A DNA stretch of 64,000 nucleotides. It comes from Deltaproteobacteria bacterium. Its GTDB lineage: Bacteria > Myxococcota_A > Polyangia > Polyangiales > Ga0077539. Location: assembly GCA_016704445.1 (NCBI GenBank), contig JADJAE010000039.1, positions 1 to 64,000 of the forward strand, in the 5' to 3' direction. Below the pieces are notes generated by a model, which had not been told where the DNA came from, ran no database searches, and worked only from the letters and a program-made list of their open reading frames with translations. Shown one piece after another: positions 1-12,822 of the stretch (position 1 is the first letter of the stretch; each line of letters begins with the position of its first letter). A program made the position numbers and the translations under genes.

Positions 1-1941
1 CAGCGGGCCGATGGGGGTCAGGTAGCGGAGGCCGACGCCGACCGAGGGGTGGAGGTTGGTGAAGAGCTCGCGCACCGTGTCGAGGTTGAAGCCGCGCGGG
101 GGAGGGAGCGAGCGGTTGCTCCCGTCGATGGCGCACCCGATGCCGTCGGCGACGGCGTTGGTGGCGGTGGGCTGGCACCCGAAGGCCTGGGTCCCCTGCG
201 GGTTGACGTAGGGCTCGGGGTCGATTCCGACGACGTTGGAGATGTCGAGGAAGGCCACCATGCCGAAGGAGCGCGGCTGCCAGCGGGCCTCGGCGGAGGC
301 CTCGAAGATGCCCGTCCCGCCGAGCGCGGTGGTGCGCTCCGCCGAGGCGCCGGTGCCCGGGGTCGGCGCGATGGGGACGGTGCCGAGAACGCCGACGCGG
401 CCGTAGGGGTAGCCGCGGTTGGACTGCGACCCTCCGGAGACGAAGCGCAGGTCCGAGGGCAGCGGCCAGTATCGGTGGCCGTTGTCCTCGTAGGAGCTGC
501 CGGGTGCAGGTAGCGCTGGTCGAAGTAGAGGTCGCGGTAGATCGGGTCGTTCTGGAGCGTCTCTCGGTTCGTCCGGAAGGTGGCGCCGTCGGCGATCTCG
601 TTGGGCCGGTACTGCAGGTCGGTGAAGCGCACGTAGAACGCGCCGTGGATGCGCCGGGTGAAGGCGCGCTCGAGCCCGACGGTGACCCGCGCCACCTGGC
701 GGTACGCGACCGAGGGAATGAGCGGATCGGGCGCGAGCTCGAACTGCACGGAGGCCAGGCCCAGGGTGCGCCGGAGCAGCTCCGGCCTCGCCAGCTCCGC
801 GGTCACCGAGGCGCCGGGCACCACCCGGAATGGCGCCTGCTCCTGGGCGTCGCCGCCGCCGAAGAAGCTCCCGAGGTTGACCAGGTAGAGCAGCGGCCGG
901 GCCTCGAAGCGGAAGCGCTTGAAGCCTCCGAGCGCGTTGCGGTGCTCGTACGCGGCGAGCAGGTGGACGTTGGAGCGAACGCTGTCGTACTCGAGGCCTA
1001 CGCCGAGGCGGGCCCGCCAGAGGCGCGCGGTGGAGAGGGTGAGGTTGAGGTCGACGACGCCGCCCGGGCGCGGGGCCTCCTCGATGCGCGCGATGCCGAA
1101 GACCCCGAGGTCGAAGAGGGCCTGCTGACCGTCGACGAGCGCGCGCCGTGAGTAGCGGCGGCCCGGGTCGATGTTGAGCGACGAGCGGATGACCGACACC
1201 GGGAGCCCGTTGGGGAGGTGCGTCCCGGTGAAGGGGGCGAGGCTTGGCGAGAGCTGCAGGGTGACCACCCCGAAGCGGCTCTGCGGACCCGAGCGCGCGG
1301 TGTACTCGACCCACGCGCGGCGGGTCGCCGGGTCGACCGCTGCGTGGGGGATCACCGTCGGCGTCGCGAAGCCCGCCTCGCGCAGCGAGTCGAAGATGAG
1401 CGAGCGGTCGAAGCGGAAGCGGTCCTCGTCGAAGAGCGAGCCCCGGGTGCGCGCAGGCCGCGTGATGCGGTGCTCGCAGACCCGCCGGGAAGGGGTCGGG
1501 TCGCCCGGGCTCGCAGCCTCGGAGGCGGATGTCCTCGACCAGCGTGGGGGCGCCCTCGCTCACGTCGATGTCCACGCGCGCCCGGCGGTCGCCGAGGTCG
1601 GTCACCCGGGGTCGCGCGACGTGGGCGTCGTAGTAGCCGCGCGCCTGGTAGAAGCGCTGCACCCGGGCCTGGTCGCGGGTGAGCGCCGCGGGGTCGAGGT
1701 ACTCCGGGTCGACCCACCACCAGCGCCACCAGCGCATGAAGCGCGGGCGGTTGGCGGGCCACAGGGACGTCTCGCGCGTGGCGACGCGGCTGCGCAGGGC
1801 GTCGCTGTCGACGTTACTGACGCCGCGGAGGTTCAGTTCCGATACGATCGTCCGACCGGGCACGAAGCGCGCGGGACAACCTGTGACGAGGAGCGCTACC
1901 GCGGCGAGGCATACGTGAAGGTTTCGGCCCGGCCCGGACAT
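1..1941 (-). CDS. Omp85/TamA-type outer-membrane assembly protein, 3' end off the window, two apparent frameshifts
   Basis: Reading leftward from ATG at 1941, the product begins with a hydrophobic signal and a lipobox-like LLVTGC (Cys22). A Trp-rich stretch, POTRA-like segments and a long beta-rich C-terminal half follow. The barrel part holds the SNRGYPYG segment, an R-G-Y version of the Omp85 'RGF' motif. Family members insert or export proteins at the outer membrane. The frame shifts near 1490 and again near 500; joining the frames gives continuous homologous-looking protein up to the left edge, where the gene runs off. A TamA-like role is as likely as BamA, since no bamD or skp-type neighbour is visible. 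The gene diverges from the Rieske gene with 75 bp between starts. I suspect sequence indels, because both shifts lie in otherwise well-preserved coding sequence. Confidence 0.75.
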   Translation of the reverse strand, partial: MSGPGRNLHVCLAAVALLVTGCPARFVPGRTIVSELNLRGVSNVDSDALRSRVATRETSLWPANRPRFMRWWRWWWVDPEYLDPAALTRDQARVQRFYQARGYYDAHVARPRVTDLGDRRARVDIDVSEGAPTLVEDIRLRGCEPGRPDPFPAGLRAPHHAACAHPGLALRRGPLPLRPLAHLRLAARGGLRDADGDPPRSGRPGDPPRVGRVHRALGSAEPLRGGHPAALAKPRPLHRDAPPQRAPGVGHPLVAQHRPGPPLLTARARRRSAGPLRPRGLRHRAHRGGPAPGRRRRPQPHPLHRAPLAGPPRRRPRVRQRSLQRPPARRVRAPQRARRLQALPLRGPAAALPGQPRELLRRRRRPGAGAIPGGARRLGDRGAGEAGAAPAHPGPGLRAVRARARSAHSLGRVPPGGAGHRRARARLHPAHPRRVLRALHRPAVPAQRDRRRRHLPDEPRDAPERPDLPRPLLRPALPAPGSSYEDNGHRYWPLPSDLRFVSGGSQSNRGYPYGRVGVLGTVPIAPTPGTGASAERTTALGGTGIFEASAEARWQPRSFGMVAFLDISNVVGIDPEPYVNPQGTQAFGCQPTATNAVADGIGCAIDGSNRSLPPPRGFNLDTVRELFTNLHPSVGVGLRYLTPIGPL

Positions 1942-2016
1942 CAACGGCGAGGATAGTGCACGGTTTTGGAGTCCAGCAGCGGCTCATCGACGCGCGAAGG
2001 CGGAGGAACCCGACGA

Positions 2017-2550
2017 ATGGTCGATCGTAGGAAGGCATTGAAGGTCGTGGCCGGGGTCGCGGGTGCCGCGGCCGCAGGGGCGGTCGTGGTTCCCGCGGTG
2101 GCGGTGGTGGGCGCCGCCGCCAACGCGCCGCGTCTGCCGGGCCGACCTCCCGGCAGCGACGACGGGTGGCGCACGGTGGCGCGCTGGGAGCAGCTTGCGG
2201 TCGGCACACCGCTCCAGGCCCACGTCATCGGCGCGGAGGTCGATGCCTGGAACGTCTCCCCCGATCGCCGCCTCGGCACCGTCTGGCTGCTCCGCGGCGG
2301 TGATGGCCCCGAGACCCTCCGGGCGCTCTCCGCGGTCTGTCCCCACCTCGGCTGCCTGATCGACCACACCGAGCGCGGCTTCGTGTGCCCCTGCCACAAC
2401 AGCGACTTCAGCGCCCGCGGCGCTGCGCTGCGCGGCCCCTCTCCCCGATCGATGGACCCGATCGAGGCGCGCGTGCGCGACGGTCGGGTCGAGGTGCGCT
2501 GGGCGCGCTTCCGCCTCGGCGGGGCCGAGCGCATCCGCGAGGAGGGCTGA
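2017..2550 (+). CDS. Rieske [2Fe-2S] protein of a cytochrome bc-type complex
   Basis: This is a 177-residue protein with an N-terminal hydrophobic anchor (residues 8-35, mostly Ala, Val and Gly) and a C-terminal Rieske fold. The cluster motifs are CPHLGC and CPCHNS. By homology the ligands are Cys108, His110, Cys124 and His127, and Cys113/Cys126 form the disulphide. The ATG at 2017 is chosen because GGAGGA lies 9 nt upstream; an upstream TTG at 1966 would add a poor leader. The fused cytochrome b/c gene follows after 4 bp, so the pair forms a quinol-oxidising complex in the inner membrane that passes electrons to c-type haem. The Asn before Ser (CHNS rather than CHGS) is a mild variation. Confidence 0.92.
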   Translation: MVDRRKALKVVAGVAGAAAAGAVVVPAVAVVGAAANAPRLPGRPPGSDDGWRTVARWEQLAVGTPLQAHVIGAEVDAWNVSPDRRLGTVWLLRGGDGPETLRALSAVCPHLGCLIDHTERGFVCPCHNSDFSARGAALRGPSPRSMDPIEARVRDGRVEVRWARFRLGGAERIREEG

Positions 2551-2554
2551 GACC

Positions 2555-4310
2555 ATGACCTCGCCCTCGCGATGGAGGTCGTTCCTCGAAGAGCGCACCG
2601 GGCTGCCGAGCGCCCTGGGTCGCGCGGTCGACGTGGCGGTGCCCGGCGGCCCTCGCTGGCGCCGGGTGTTCGGTGCCTCACTGTCGGCCCTGCTGCTGCT
2701 GGAGGCCGTCACCGGCGCGGCGATGATGACGGTGTACTCGCCCTCCACCACCGCGGCGTGGTCGAGCACCTGGTACCTGGAGACGGTGCTCCCCTGGGGG
2801 CGCCTGGTGCGCGGGATCCATCACTTCGGCATGCACGCCATCGTGGCGCTGCTGGTCCTGCACCTCGTACAGGTAGTGCTCGACCGGGCGTCCCGGAAGC
2901 CTCGCGAGCTCAACCACCTGCTCGGCCTCGCGCTCGGGGGTCTGGTCCTCTTCGCCGCGATGACCGGCTTCCCCCTCGCGTGGGACCAGCGCGGCTACTG
3001 GGTCTCTCGCATCGAGATCGGCATCATCGGCAGCGTCCCGGTGCTGGGCACCATCGCTCCAGCGGCTGCTCGTCGGCGGCGCGCACTTCGGCCAGTTCAC
3101 GCTGACGCGCTTCCACACGCTGCACGTCTGGCTGGTGCCGCTGCTGCTGCTCCTGGGCGTGCGGGCGCACATCGCGATGGTCCGCCGCCACGGGCTGAAG
3201 GGCGACGCCGGGCGCGGCGACCCGCAGGCCCGCTGGTGGCCGGGGCAGGCCGCTCGCGACGCGGTCGCGGCGCTGATCTCGGTGGCGGTGGTCACCTGGA
3301 TGGCCCGTCGCTGGGGCGCCCCCCTCGACGCCCCGGCGGACCCGGCGAGCCACTTCCCCGCGGTGCCCACCTGGTTCTTCTCGCCGCTCTCTCAGCTGCT
3401 GCGGTACTTCCCCGGCCCCCGCCAGGTCATCGGCACGATGATCATCCCGGGCGCGCTCACGACCTTCCTCGCGCTCCTCCCGTGGATCGACCGTAGCGAG
3501 TCCCGCTGGCGGCGCGCCCTCGTGCTGTCCCCGCTCCTGCTCGCGGGCCTCGGGGCGGTGGCGCTCGGCGTTCAGCAGCGCCGCGGCCTCGCGAAGCCTG
3601 CCTTCGTCCGCTCGCTGCGCGAGGCGCAGCACACCGCGTGGCGGGCGAGGAGGCTCGCTCGCGCAGGCATTCCCCCGGAGGGTCCGCTCGAGATGGTGCG
3701 CAACGACCCCGCGGTGCGCCCCGGCGAGCTCTTCGCCCAGCACTGCGGCCCCTGCCACGCCGTGCGCGGCCTGAGCCAGCAGCGCAAGGCCCCGCGGCTC
3801 GACGGCTTCGGCTCGCGCGAGTGGGCCACCGCCTTCGTGGTGTGGCCCGACCACCCGGAGCTGATGGGGACCACGGAGATCCACGACATGTCGGGGCAGC
3901 GTCGGCGCCTCCGCGACGAGGGGGTGCGCGCCGTGGCGGAGTGGCTTTACTCGCGTGGGTATGAGCCCGGCGAGTCGGCCCCGGACGCCGCGCTCGTGGC
4001 CGCGGGCGAGACGATCTACCGTCGACGCTGCACGACCTGCCACCAGGGGGAGGGCGACACCTCGGAGACCGAGGCGGCCGACCGCGACGCCCCCAACCTC
4101 GACGCGTGGGGCTCCCGCGCGTACCTCCGCGCGCAGATGCTGAACCCCGGCGCGCGCGAGAACTACGGCGAGCGCAATCACATGCCGCGCTTCCACGACC
4201 GGATGAACGAGCGCGACCTCACGATGGTCGTCGACTTCATGCGCTCGCTCCGCACCCGGCCCGCCCCCGCGGTGATGGAGCAGCCCGCGGAGCCCCACGC
4301 CCTGACTTGA
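2555..4310 (+). CDS. Cytochrome b fused to a di-haem cytochrome c (one apparent frameshift)
   Basis: The first part is cytochrome b6-like. Helix B has the haem pair in GIHHFGMH and LLVLHLVQ with 14-residue spacing, and helix D has TRFHTLHVW and GVRAH with 15-residue spacing, as in b6-type proteins. A subunit-IV-like membrane region follows (PTWFFSPLSQ, then further hydrophobic helices to about 3560). The C-terminal ~240 residues carry two c-type haem sites, CGPCH near 3750 and CTTCH near 4035. The frame changes near 3058 between VLGTIA and QRLLVGG; both frames are plainly one gene, so an indel is the simplest reading. Such b-c fusions replace a separate cytochrome c1 in several deep bacterial lineages. 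The gene is co-transcribed with the Rieske gene. Confidence 0.88.
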
Positions 4311-4346
4311 CCCCCGGCGCGTACGGGGGCTAACGCAGTCCGCCCA

Positions 4347-5339
4347 ATGATCCCGGGTCGCCCGACGAAGCCATGGTCCATCGCGCGAGGGGCGCTCCTC
4401 GCGGCGGCGCTCTGGGCGCGCGGGGCCGCGGCCCAGCCCGGCCCCGATGGCGGTCGCGCGGAGCCCGACCCGATCGCCCTCAACGACTCGCCCGAGCTTC
4501 CTGACGACGGCCCGACCTTTTCGACCAGTACCGTGGCGCACCCTCCCGTCGACGAGCCGCTGCCGACGCGGCCCCACGCGGTCACCGGCACCACGAGGCC
4601 CGTGCGGGCGCGGATGTTCGGGCGCTCGGACGACCGCGCGGAGCACGAGCGGCTGGTGGCGGCGCTGCGGGTACGGCGGCGGCGCAACCCGGCCGAGCCC
4701 GAACAGCTGGAGCTCCCGGGGATGCCCGACGCGTGGTTCTTCCGGCCGCGGGTGGGGGGCAGGGCGAGGGTCTTCGTTTACCTGCACGCGCGCGGGGCCG
4801 ACCCGAGGGAGAACTGCGCCCGCTTCGCCCCGCTGGTGACGGCGCGCGGCTGGCTGGTCTGCCCTCAGGGCCCCGGCATGCGCGGGGACGGCCACCGCGT
4901 CTGGAACAACAACGCCACGCTGGCCCACAACTACACGATGGCCTCGCTCGACGCGCTCTACCGCCGCTTCCCCCGGCGGGTGCGGCGCAACGACAACGTG
5001 GTGATGGGCTTCAGCGAGGGCGCCTTCGTCGCGATGCAGACCGGGCTGATGGAGCCGGTGGTCTTCCCCCGCTGGGTGATCTTCGCCGCGCACGACGGCT
5101 ACGTCGGGATGAACACCGAGCTCTACCCCGCAGCCCGTCGCGCGCTCCGCCGCGTGTACCTCCTTACGGGTGTGGGTGATGGCATCGTCGAGCGCACCCG
5201 AAGAGCCGCCGCGCTCATGCGCCGCGAGCGTCTGGGTAGGGTCGAGCTCCGAATCCTCGACGGCGCGGGGCACCAACTGCCGCCAAACTTCGCGCCCGTG
5301 GTGCGTCGCGCGCTCACCTGGGTCACCGCCAACCGCTGA
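4347..5339 (+). CDS. Exported alpha/beta-hydrolase (esterase/feruloyl-esterase-like)
   Basis: This is a 330-residue protein with an N-terminal signal peptide (ARGALLAAALWARGAAA) and a linker rich in Pro and Asp up to about residue 90. The hydrolase fold follows: a strand-turn (VFVYLHARGAD) supplies the oxyanion region, the nucleophile elbow is GFSEG (VVMGFSEGAFV), an acid candidate lies in TGVGDGIVER, and the catalytic His is in DGAGHQLP. Substrate cannot be told from sequence. It starts 36 bp after the cytochrome gene and could be in the same transcript, although function suggests no link. Confidence 0.72.
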   Translation: MIPGRPTKPWSIARGALLAAALWARGAAAQPGPDGGRAEPDPIALNDSPELPDDGPTFSTSTVAHPPVDEPLPTRPHAVTGTTRPVRARMFGRSDDRAEHERLVAALRVRRRRNPAEPEQLELPGMPDAWFFRPRVGGRARVFVYLHARGADPRENCARFAPLVTARGWLVCPQGPGMRGDGHRVWNNNATLAHNYTMASLDALYRRFPRRVRRNDNVVMGFSEGAFVAMQTGLMEPVVFPRWVIFAAHDGYVGMNTELYPAARRALRRVYLLTGVGDGIVERTRRAAALMRRERLGRVELRILDGAGHQLPPNFAPVVRRALTWVTANR

Positions 5340-5347
5340 TCGCGTGC

Positions 5348-5375
5348 TTGACACGAGGGCACCCCTCGTTAGAGT
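5348..5375 (+). promoter_or_regulatory. Sigma-70-type promoter candidate for tig
   Basis: TTGACA at 5348-5353 is a perfect -35 hexamer. It is followed after 16 bp by TAGAGT at 5370-5375, which matches 4 of 6 bases of the -10 consensus. The spacer itself contains the short palindrome CGAGGGCACCCCTCG. The predicted start lies about 40 bp before the tig ATG. This is read directly from sequence; activity is inferred. Confidence 0.5.
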
Positions 5376-5419
5376 CCGCCGCCCGTCACCTTTCACCCCC
5401 CGTTGAGGCTCAGCGTCAC

Positions 5420-6721
5420 ATGCAGGTCACTGTCTCGCGTCTCTCGCCCGTTGAAGTGTCGCTCCGCATCGTCCTTGCGAAGGAGAAGGTCGACGCCGAG
5501 CTCGACCGCGCCTTCCAGAAGCTCGGGCGCGACGCGCAGATCCGAGGGTTCCGCAAGGGCAAGGTACCGCGCCCGGTGCTGAAGCAGTACTTCGGCGGCC
5601 AGGTCGCCTCCGACGTGTTCCGCAAGATGATCGACGAGACGCTGCCGGGCGCCATCCGTGACCAGAAGCTCGAGGTCATCGGCCAGCCGCGCGTCGAGAC
5701 CGAGAGCGACCTGCTGAGCACCGCCGAGTGGGCCTACACCGCGCAGATCGAGGTGCGCCCCGACATGAGCGGCATCGACCTCGGCGCGCTCAAGCTCACC
5801 CGCAAGGTCTACACCGTCGGCGACAAGGAGCTCGACGTCGCCCTCCAGCAGAAGCGCGAGGAGAACGCCACGCTCCGCACGCCGGAGCCCACGCGCCCCG
5901 CGCAGGAGACCGACACGGCGACCTTCGACGTCGCGATCCTGGTCGAGGGCAACGAGCTGGCGGAGTTCGGCGCCAAGGGCCGCACCGTCGAGCTCGGCCG
6001 CAACACCCTCATCAAGGAGATCGACGAGGGGCTGCGCGGGATGTCTCCGGGCGAGACCCGCGAGGTCTCCGTGTCCTTCCCGGAGACGCACCGTCAGAAG
6101 GAGCTCGCGGGCAAGACCGGCGCGTTCCGCCTCACGCTCACCTCGCTCCAGGAGAAGGTGCTCCCCGAGCTCGACGACGAGTTCGCCAAGGACGTCGGCG
6201 CCGAGAGCCTCGAGGCCCTCAAGGCCAGCACCCTCGCCACGCTCCAGAAGCAGTTCACCGACCGCTCGGACGACGAGGTCCGCGAGGAGGCCATCGAGAG
6301 CCTGGTGAAGGCCAACACCATCCCGGTGCCGCCGTCGCTGGTGAGCCAGGTGCTCGGTCAGCTCCGCCCGTCGCTCATGCGTGAGCTCGGCGGCACGCTG
6401 GGCGAGGGCGCCGACCTCGAGAGCACGCTGCGCACCGAGGCCGAGCAGCGCGTCCGCGCGGGCCTGCTCCTCACCGAGGTGGCCCGCACCAACGGCATCG
6501 TCGTCACAGAGGCCGACCTCAACGCTCGGCTCGAGGAGATGGCGAAGGAGACCGGGCGCGCGCTCCCGCGGCTGCGCGTGGAGTACCGCGACCAGCAGAA
6601 GCGCGACCTGCTCATCAGCGAGGTGCTGGAGAAGAAGGTGCTCGACCTGCTGCTGAGCAAGGCGACGATCACGGAGGTGCCGACCGACATCAGCGACGTC
6701 GGCGCGGCGAAGGAGGCGTGA
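5420..6721 (+). CDS. tig: Trigger factor, ribosome-associated chaperone and prolyl isomerase
   Basis: The 433-residue product matches the usual trigger factor length of about 430. The N-terminal ribosome-binding domain carries the signature GFRKGKVPRPVL near residues 43-54 (family GFRxGxxP), which docks at the exit tunnel. The middle region (about 150-250, with FDVAILVEGNELAEF and VSVSFPE) is the FKBP-type PPIase domain, and the rest is the helical substrate-binding arm region. ATG 5420 is chosen because the protein then begins MQVTVSRLSP, typical of the family; an upstream in-frame start at 5348 falls on the candidate promoter. It is the first gene of tig-clpP-clpX-lon, the order also seen in E. 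coli. Confidence 0.96.
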   Translation: MQVTVSRLSPVEVSLRIVLAKEKVDAELDRAFQKLGRDAQIRGFRKGKVPRPVLKQYFGGQVASDVFRKMIDETLPGAIRDQKLEVIGQPRVETESDLLSTAEWAYTAQIEVRPDMSGIDLGALKLTRKVYTVGDKELDVALQQKREENATLRTPEPTRPAQETDTATFDVAILVEGNELAEFGAKGRTVELGRNTLIKEIDEGLRGMSPGETREVSVSFPETHRQKELAGKTGAFRLTLTSLQEKVLPELDDEFAKDVGAESLEALKASTLATLQKQFTDRSDDEVREEAIESLVKANTIPVPPSLVSQVLGQLRPSLMRELGGTLGEGADLESTLRTEAEQRVRAGLLLTEVARTNGIVVTEADLNARLEEMAKETGRALPRLRVEYRDQQKRDLLISEVLEKKVLDLLLSKATITEVPTDISDVGAAKEA

Positions 6722-6723
6722 GC

Positions 6724-7344
6724 ATGGACGACCGTAACCGCAACTTCATCCCGTATCCGCAGGTGATCGAGACCACGCACCGCGGAGAGCGGTCGTGGGA
6801 CATCTTCTCGCGTCTGTTGAAAGACCGGATCGTCTTCCTCGGCACCGAGGTGAACGACGACGTCGCCAACATCATCATCGCGCAGCTGCTGTATCTGGAG
6901 AGCGAAGATCCCGACAAGGAGATCATGCTCTATATCAACAGCCCCGGCGGTGTGATCACCTCGGGCCTCGCGATCTACGACACCATGCAGTACATCCGCT
7001 GCCCGGTGAGCACGCTGTGCCTCGGCATGGCGGCCTCGATGGCGTCGGTGCTGCTCTGCGCGGGCACCAAGGGCCGGCGCCTCGCGCTCCCCAACTCCCG
7101 CATCCTGCTGCACCAGCCCCTCGGCGGCGCGCGCGGCCAGGCGACGGACATCGAGATCCACGCCAAGGAGATCTTGTATCTCCGGCAGAAGCTCACGGAC
7201 ATCTACGTGACGCACACCGGGCAGGAGAGCGAGAAGATCCGCCGCGACACCGAGCGCGACTTCTACCTGAGCGCCGACGACTCCAAGGCCTATGGCCTCA
7301 TTGACGAAGTGGTCACCGGCCGCAAGGAAGCGCCCAAGCGCTGA
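6724..7344 (+). CDS. clpP: ATP-dependent Clp protease proteolytic subunit
   Basis: The product of about 206 residues shows the complete serine protease triad: Ser in GMAASMAS, His in LLHQPLGG and Asp in DTERDFYLS. The handle and ring-forming helices are of normal length, so the tetradecameric chamber should form. ATG 6724 sits 7 nt after the ribosome-binding site AAGGAGG (6710-6716). A GTG at 6718 overlaps the tig stop and would place the start too close to that site. It works with ClpX, encoded next, degrading unfolded or tagged proteins in the cytoplasm. Confidence 0.97.
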   Translation: MDDRNRNFIPYPQVIETTHRGERSWDIFSRLLKDRIVFLGTEVNDDVANIIIAQLLYLESEDPDKEIMLYINSPGGVITSGLAIYDTMQYIRCPVSTLCLGMAASMASVLLCAGTKGRRLALPNSRILLHQPLGGARGQATDIEIHAKEILYLRQKLTDIYVTHTGQESEKIRRDTERDFYLSADDSKAYGLIDEVVTGRKEAPKR

Positions 7345-7364
7345 GCGCGATCGCTGCGGTTCGC

Positions 7365-7393
7365 TTGCCCCGTAGTGGGGCGGCGTCTAGACT
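7365..7393 (+). promoter_or_regulatory. Possible promoter in the clpP-clpX gap
   Basis: TTGCCC (7365-7370), a 17-bp spacer and TAGACT (7388-7393) resemble a sigma-70 promoter and share the TAGA-T form of the -10 element seen before tig. The GCCCC-GTAGT-GGGGC hairpin lies inside the spacer. The 107-bp gap is large for this otherwise tight operon, which supports a separate start for clpX. Confidence 0.3.
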
Positions 7394-7451
7394 CCACTGA
7401 ATTGAGCATTTCCCAGCCACGCGCGTATCGCCGTGGAGGAACGAGGCACCG

Positions 7452-8708
<1,257 letters not shown>

Positions 8709-8732
8709 CCTCCTCTCGCCTTAGGAGCCTCC

Positions 8733-11213
<2,481 letters not shown>

Positions 11214-11220
11214 CCTGCGG

Positions 11221-11243
11221 ACCCCCCGGAGTACAAGGGGGGT
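11221..11243 (+). terminator. Possible hairpin terminator after lon
   Basis: ACCCCCC (11221-11227) pairs with GGGGGGT (11237-11243) across a 9-nt loop, 8 bp after the lon stop and 10 bp before tRNA-Val. There is no T-run, so intrinsic termination is uncertain. Confidence 0.35.
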
Positions 11244-11252
11244 GCGCCCTAC

Positions 11253-11324
11253 GCGCGGTTAGCTCAGTGGCAGAGCGCCTGCTTTACACGCAGGATGTCG
11301 CAGGTTCGATCCCTGCCCCGCGCA
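11253..11324 (+). tRNA. tRNA-Val(UAC)
   Basis: A full cloverleaf can be folded. The acceptor GCGCGG pairs with CCGCGC, with a T-C mismatch at the seventh pair. The D-arm is GCTC...GAGC, the anticodon stem is CCTGC/GCAGG with loop TTTACAC (anticodon TAC, reading GTA/GTG), and the T-arm is GCAGG-TTCGATC-CCTGC. CCA is not encoded. It stands alone, with lon upstream and a small protein gene downstream. Confidence 0.9.
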
Positions 11325-11373
11325 CATCGAGGATCCTCCAACCGCCCCTTCAGAGAGGAAGCCGACACCCGCC

Positions 11374-11733
11374 ATGCTCGCTCGCGAACACTGTCAGGAA
11401 CTCGTGATGAAGTACGCCGCGGGGGCAGGGGTCGGAGGGCTCATCCCGGTCCCCGGAACCTCCATGGCGATCACCGCCGCGGAGGTGAAGCTGGTCGTCG
11501 ACATCGCCGCGGCCTACGGAGAGCGCATCGACGACGCCGGAGCGGTGAAGCTCATCGGGCTCTCTACCGTGAAGAACATCGGGATGAAGGCCATCGGCGA
11601 GGCCGTCGGGTGGGTTCCGCTGGTGGGCTGGGCGGCGAGGCCCGCGCTCTTCGCCGCCAGCGTGAATGCGGTCGGCAACGCGGCCCTGCGGCACTACGAG
11701 ACCCTCCGGCCCGACGCCATCTATCACCAGTAG
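11374..11733 (+). CDS. Small Gly/Ala-rich protein of unknown function (DUF697-like)
   Basis: This is a 119-residue protein with two amphipathic to hydrophobic stretches, GAGVGGLIPVPGTSMAI near the start and a Gly/Trp-rich segment WVPLVGWAARPALFAAS near residues 80-97. The pattern resembles the helical hairpin of DUF697/YcjF-type membrane-associated proteins, but I would not assign a function. GAGGAAG lies upstream of the ATG. It follows tRNA-Val by 49 bp and converges on the kinase gene. Confidence 0.6.
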   Translation: MLAREHCQELVMKYAAGAGVGGLIPVPGTSMAITAAEVKLVVDIAAAYGERIDDAGAVKLIGLSTVKNIGMKAIGEAVGWVPLVGWAARPALFAASVNAVGNAALRHYETLRPDAIYHQ

Positions 11734-11741
11734 GGCGCTGA

Positions 11742-12749
11742 TCACCCAGCGGCGGCGATCGCCTGCGGGCGGATCGTCTTCGGCACCGCCAGCGCGCTCA
11801 CCGTCACGTACTCCGCCCGGCTGCGACGAACCCTCCGAGCGGGCTGCGGCGAGGGGAGGTCCTTCGTCGCGGTCCACACGGCACAGGCGAGCTCGTCGCG
11901 ACAGGGGGTGATCCGGTCGCGGGTGAGGGCCCGCTCCAGCGCATCACGAAGGGCGCGCGCGTTGGCGGGGCGCGCGGCAGGGTCCATCGCCAGGCACCGG
12001 TCGACCACCGCCGCCAGGTGACCGGGGACCTCCGGCGCTACCTCTGCGAGCGGCGTCCTCGGGCTGCGCAGCCACGCCCTCGCCCTCGCCGCGGGGTCGG
12101 TCTCGTGCGCCCAGAGGCGACGGCCGGCGAGGAGTTCCCAGAGCGTCGCGCCGAGGCCGTAGAGGTCGGCGCGGACGCCGTGCACCCTCCCTCGCAGCAC
12201 CTCCGGCGCCAGGTAGCCGAGCTTCCCCACCACGATGTGCGCGGGCTGCGCGCGGGGGCAGGCGAGCCAGCGCGAGAGGCCGAAGTCCGAGAGCAGCGCG
12301 CGGCCGTCGCGGGAGAGCAGCACGTTGCCCGGGGCGATGTCCCGGTGGAGCACCCCGGTGCGGTGGCCGTGCACGGCGGAGAGCGCGTCGGCGAGGTCGA
12401 GCGCGATCACCGCGCCGGCTCCGAGGGACACCCGCTCGTTGCGAGAGACCAGGGCGTGCGCGTCGACCCCGTCGACCCACTCCAGCACCAGGAAGGGGCC
12501 GCCGTCGAGGCCGTGGTCGAGGCCCGCGGCGACGTGCGGGTGGTCCACCGTGCGCGTCACCCGGATCTCGTCGAAGAAGCGCTCCGTCGTGTCCGCGCGG
12601 TCTCGCACGGTCTCCAGCACGCGCTTGATCGCCACGCGCTCCTGGGTGTGGAGGTCCGTCGCGCACCAGACGCGGGCCATCGCTCCGGCGCCCAGGCAAT
12701 ACTCCAGCTTGTAACGTCGGCCGAGGATCGCGCCGGGACGGTCCATCAT
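11742..12749 (-). CDS. Ser/Thr protein kinase (eukaryotic-like, cytoplasmic)
   Basis: The 335-residue protein is almost all kinase domain. It has the Gly-rich loop LGAGAMARVW, VAIK lysine (ERVAIKRV), catalytic loop HRDIAPGNV, DFG in LLSDFGLSRW and APE in GYLAPEVL. All catalytic residues are present, so activity is expected. There is no transmembrane helix or extracellular sensor; a ~60-residue basic tail with Pro and Arg follows the domain. The usual HRDLKPEN has become HRDIAPGN, a common bacterial variant. The gene starts MMD, so ATG 12749 or 12746 is possible. Such kinases are very numerous in myxobacteria; no target is visible here. Confidence 0.9.
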   Translation of the reverse strand: MMDRPGAILGRRYKLEYCLGAGAMARVWCATDLHTQERVAIKRVLETVRDRADTTERFFDEIRVTRTVDHPHVAAGLDHGLDGGPFLVLEWVDGVDAHALVSRNERVSLGAGAVIALDLADALSAVHGHRTGVLHRDIAPGNVLLSRDGRALLSDFGLSRWLACPRAQPAHIVVGKLGYLAPEVLRGRVHGVRADLYGLGATLWELLAGRRLWAHETDPAARARAWLRSPRTPLAEVAPEVPGHLAAVVDRCLAMDPAARPANARALRDALERALTRDRITPCRDELACAVWTATKDLPSPQPARRVRRSRAEYVTVSALAVPKTIRPQAIAAAG

Positions 12750-12822
12750 CGGGGTCGGTTAGCCCGGCCGAGAGCGCAGCACCAAGAAAGCTGCGGGCGG
12801 GGTTTTCGGTGATGGGAGGAGC

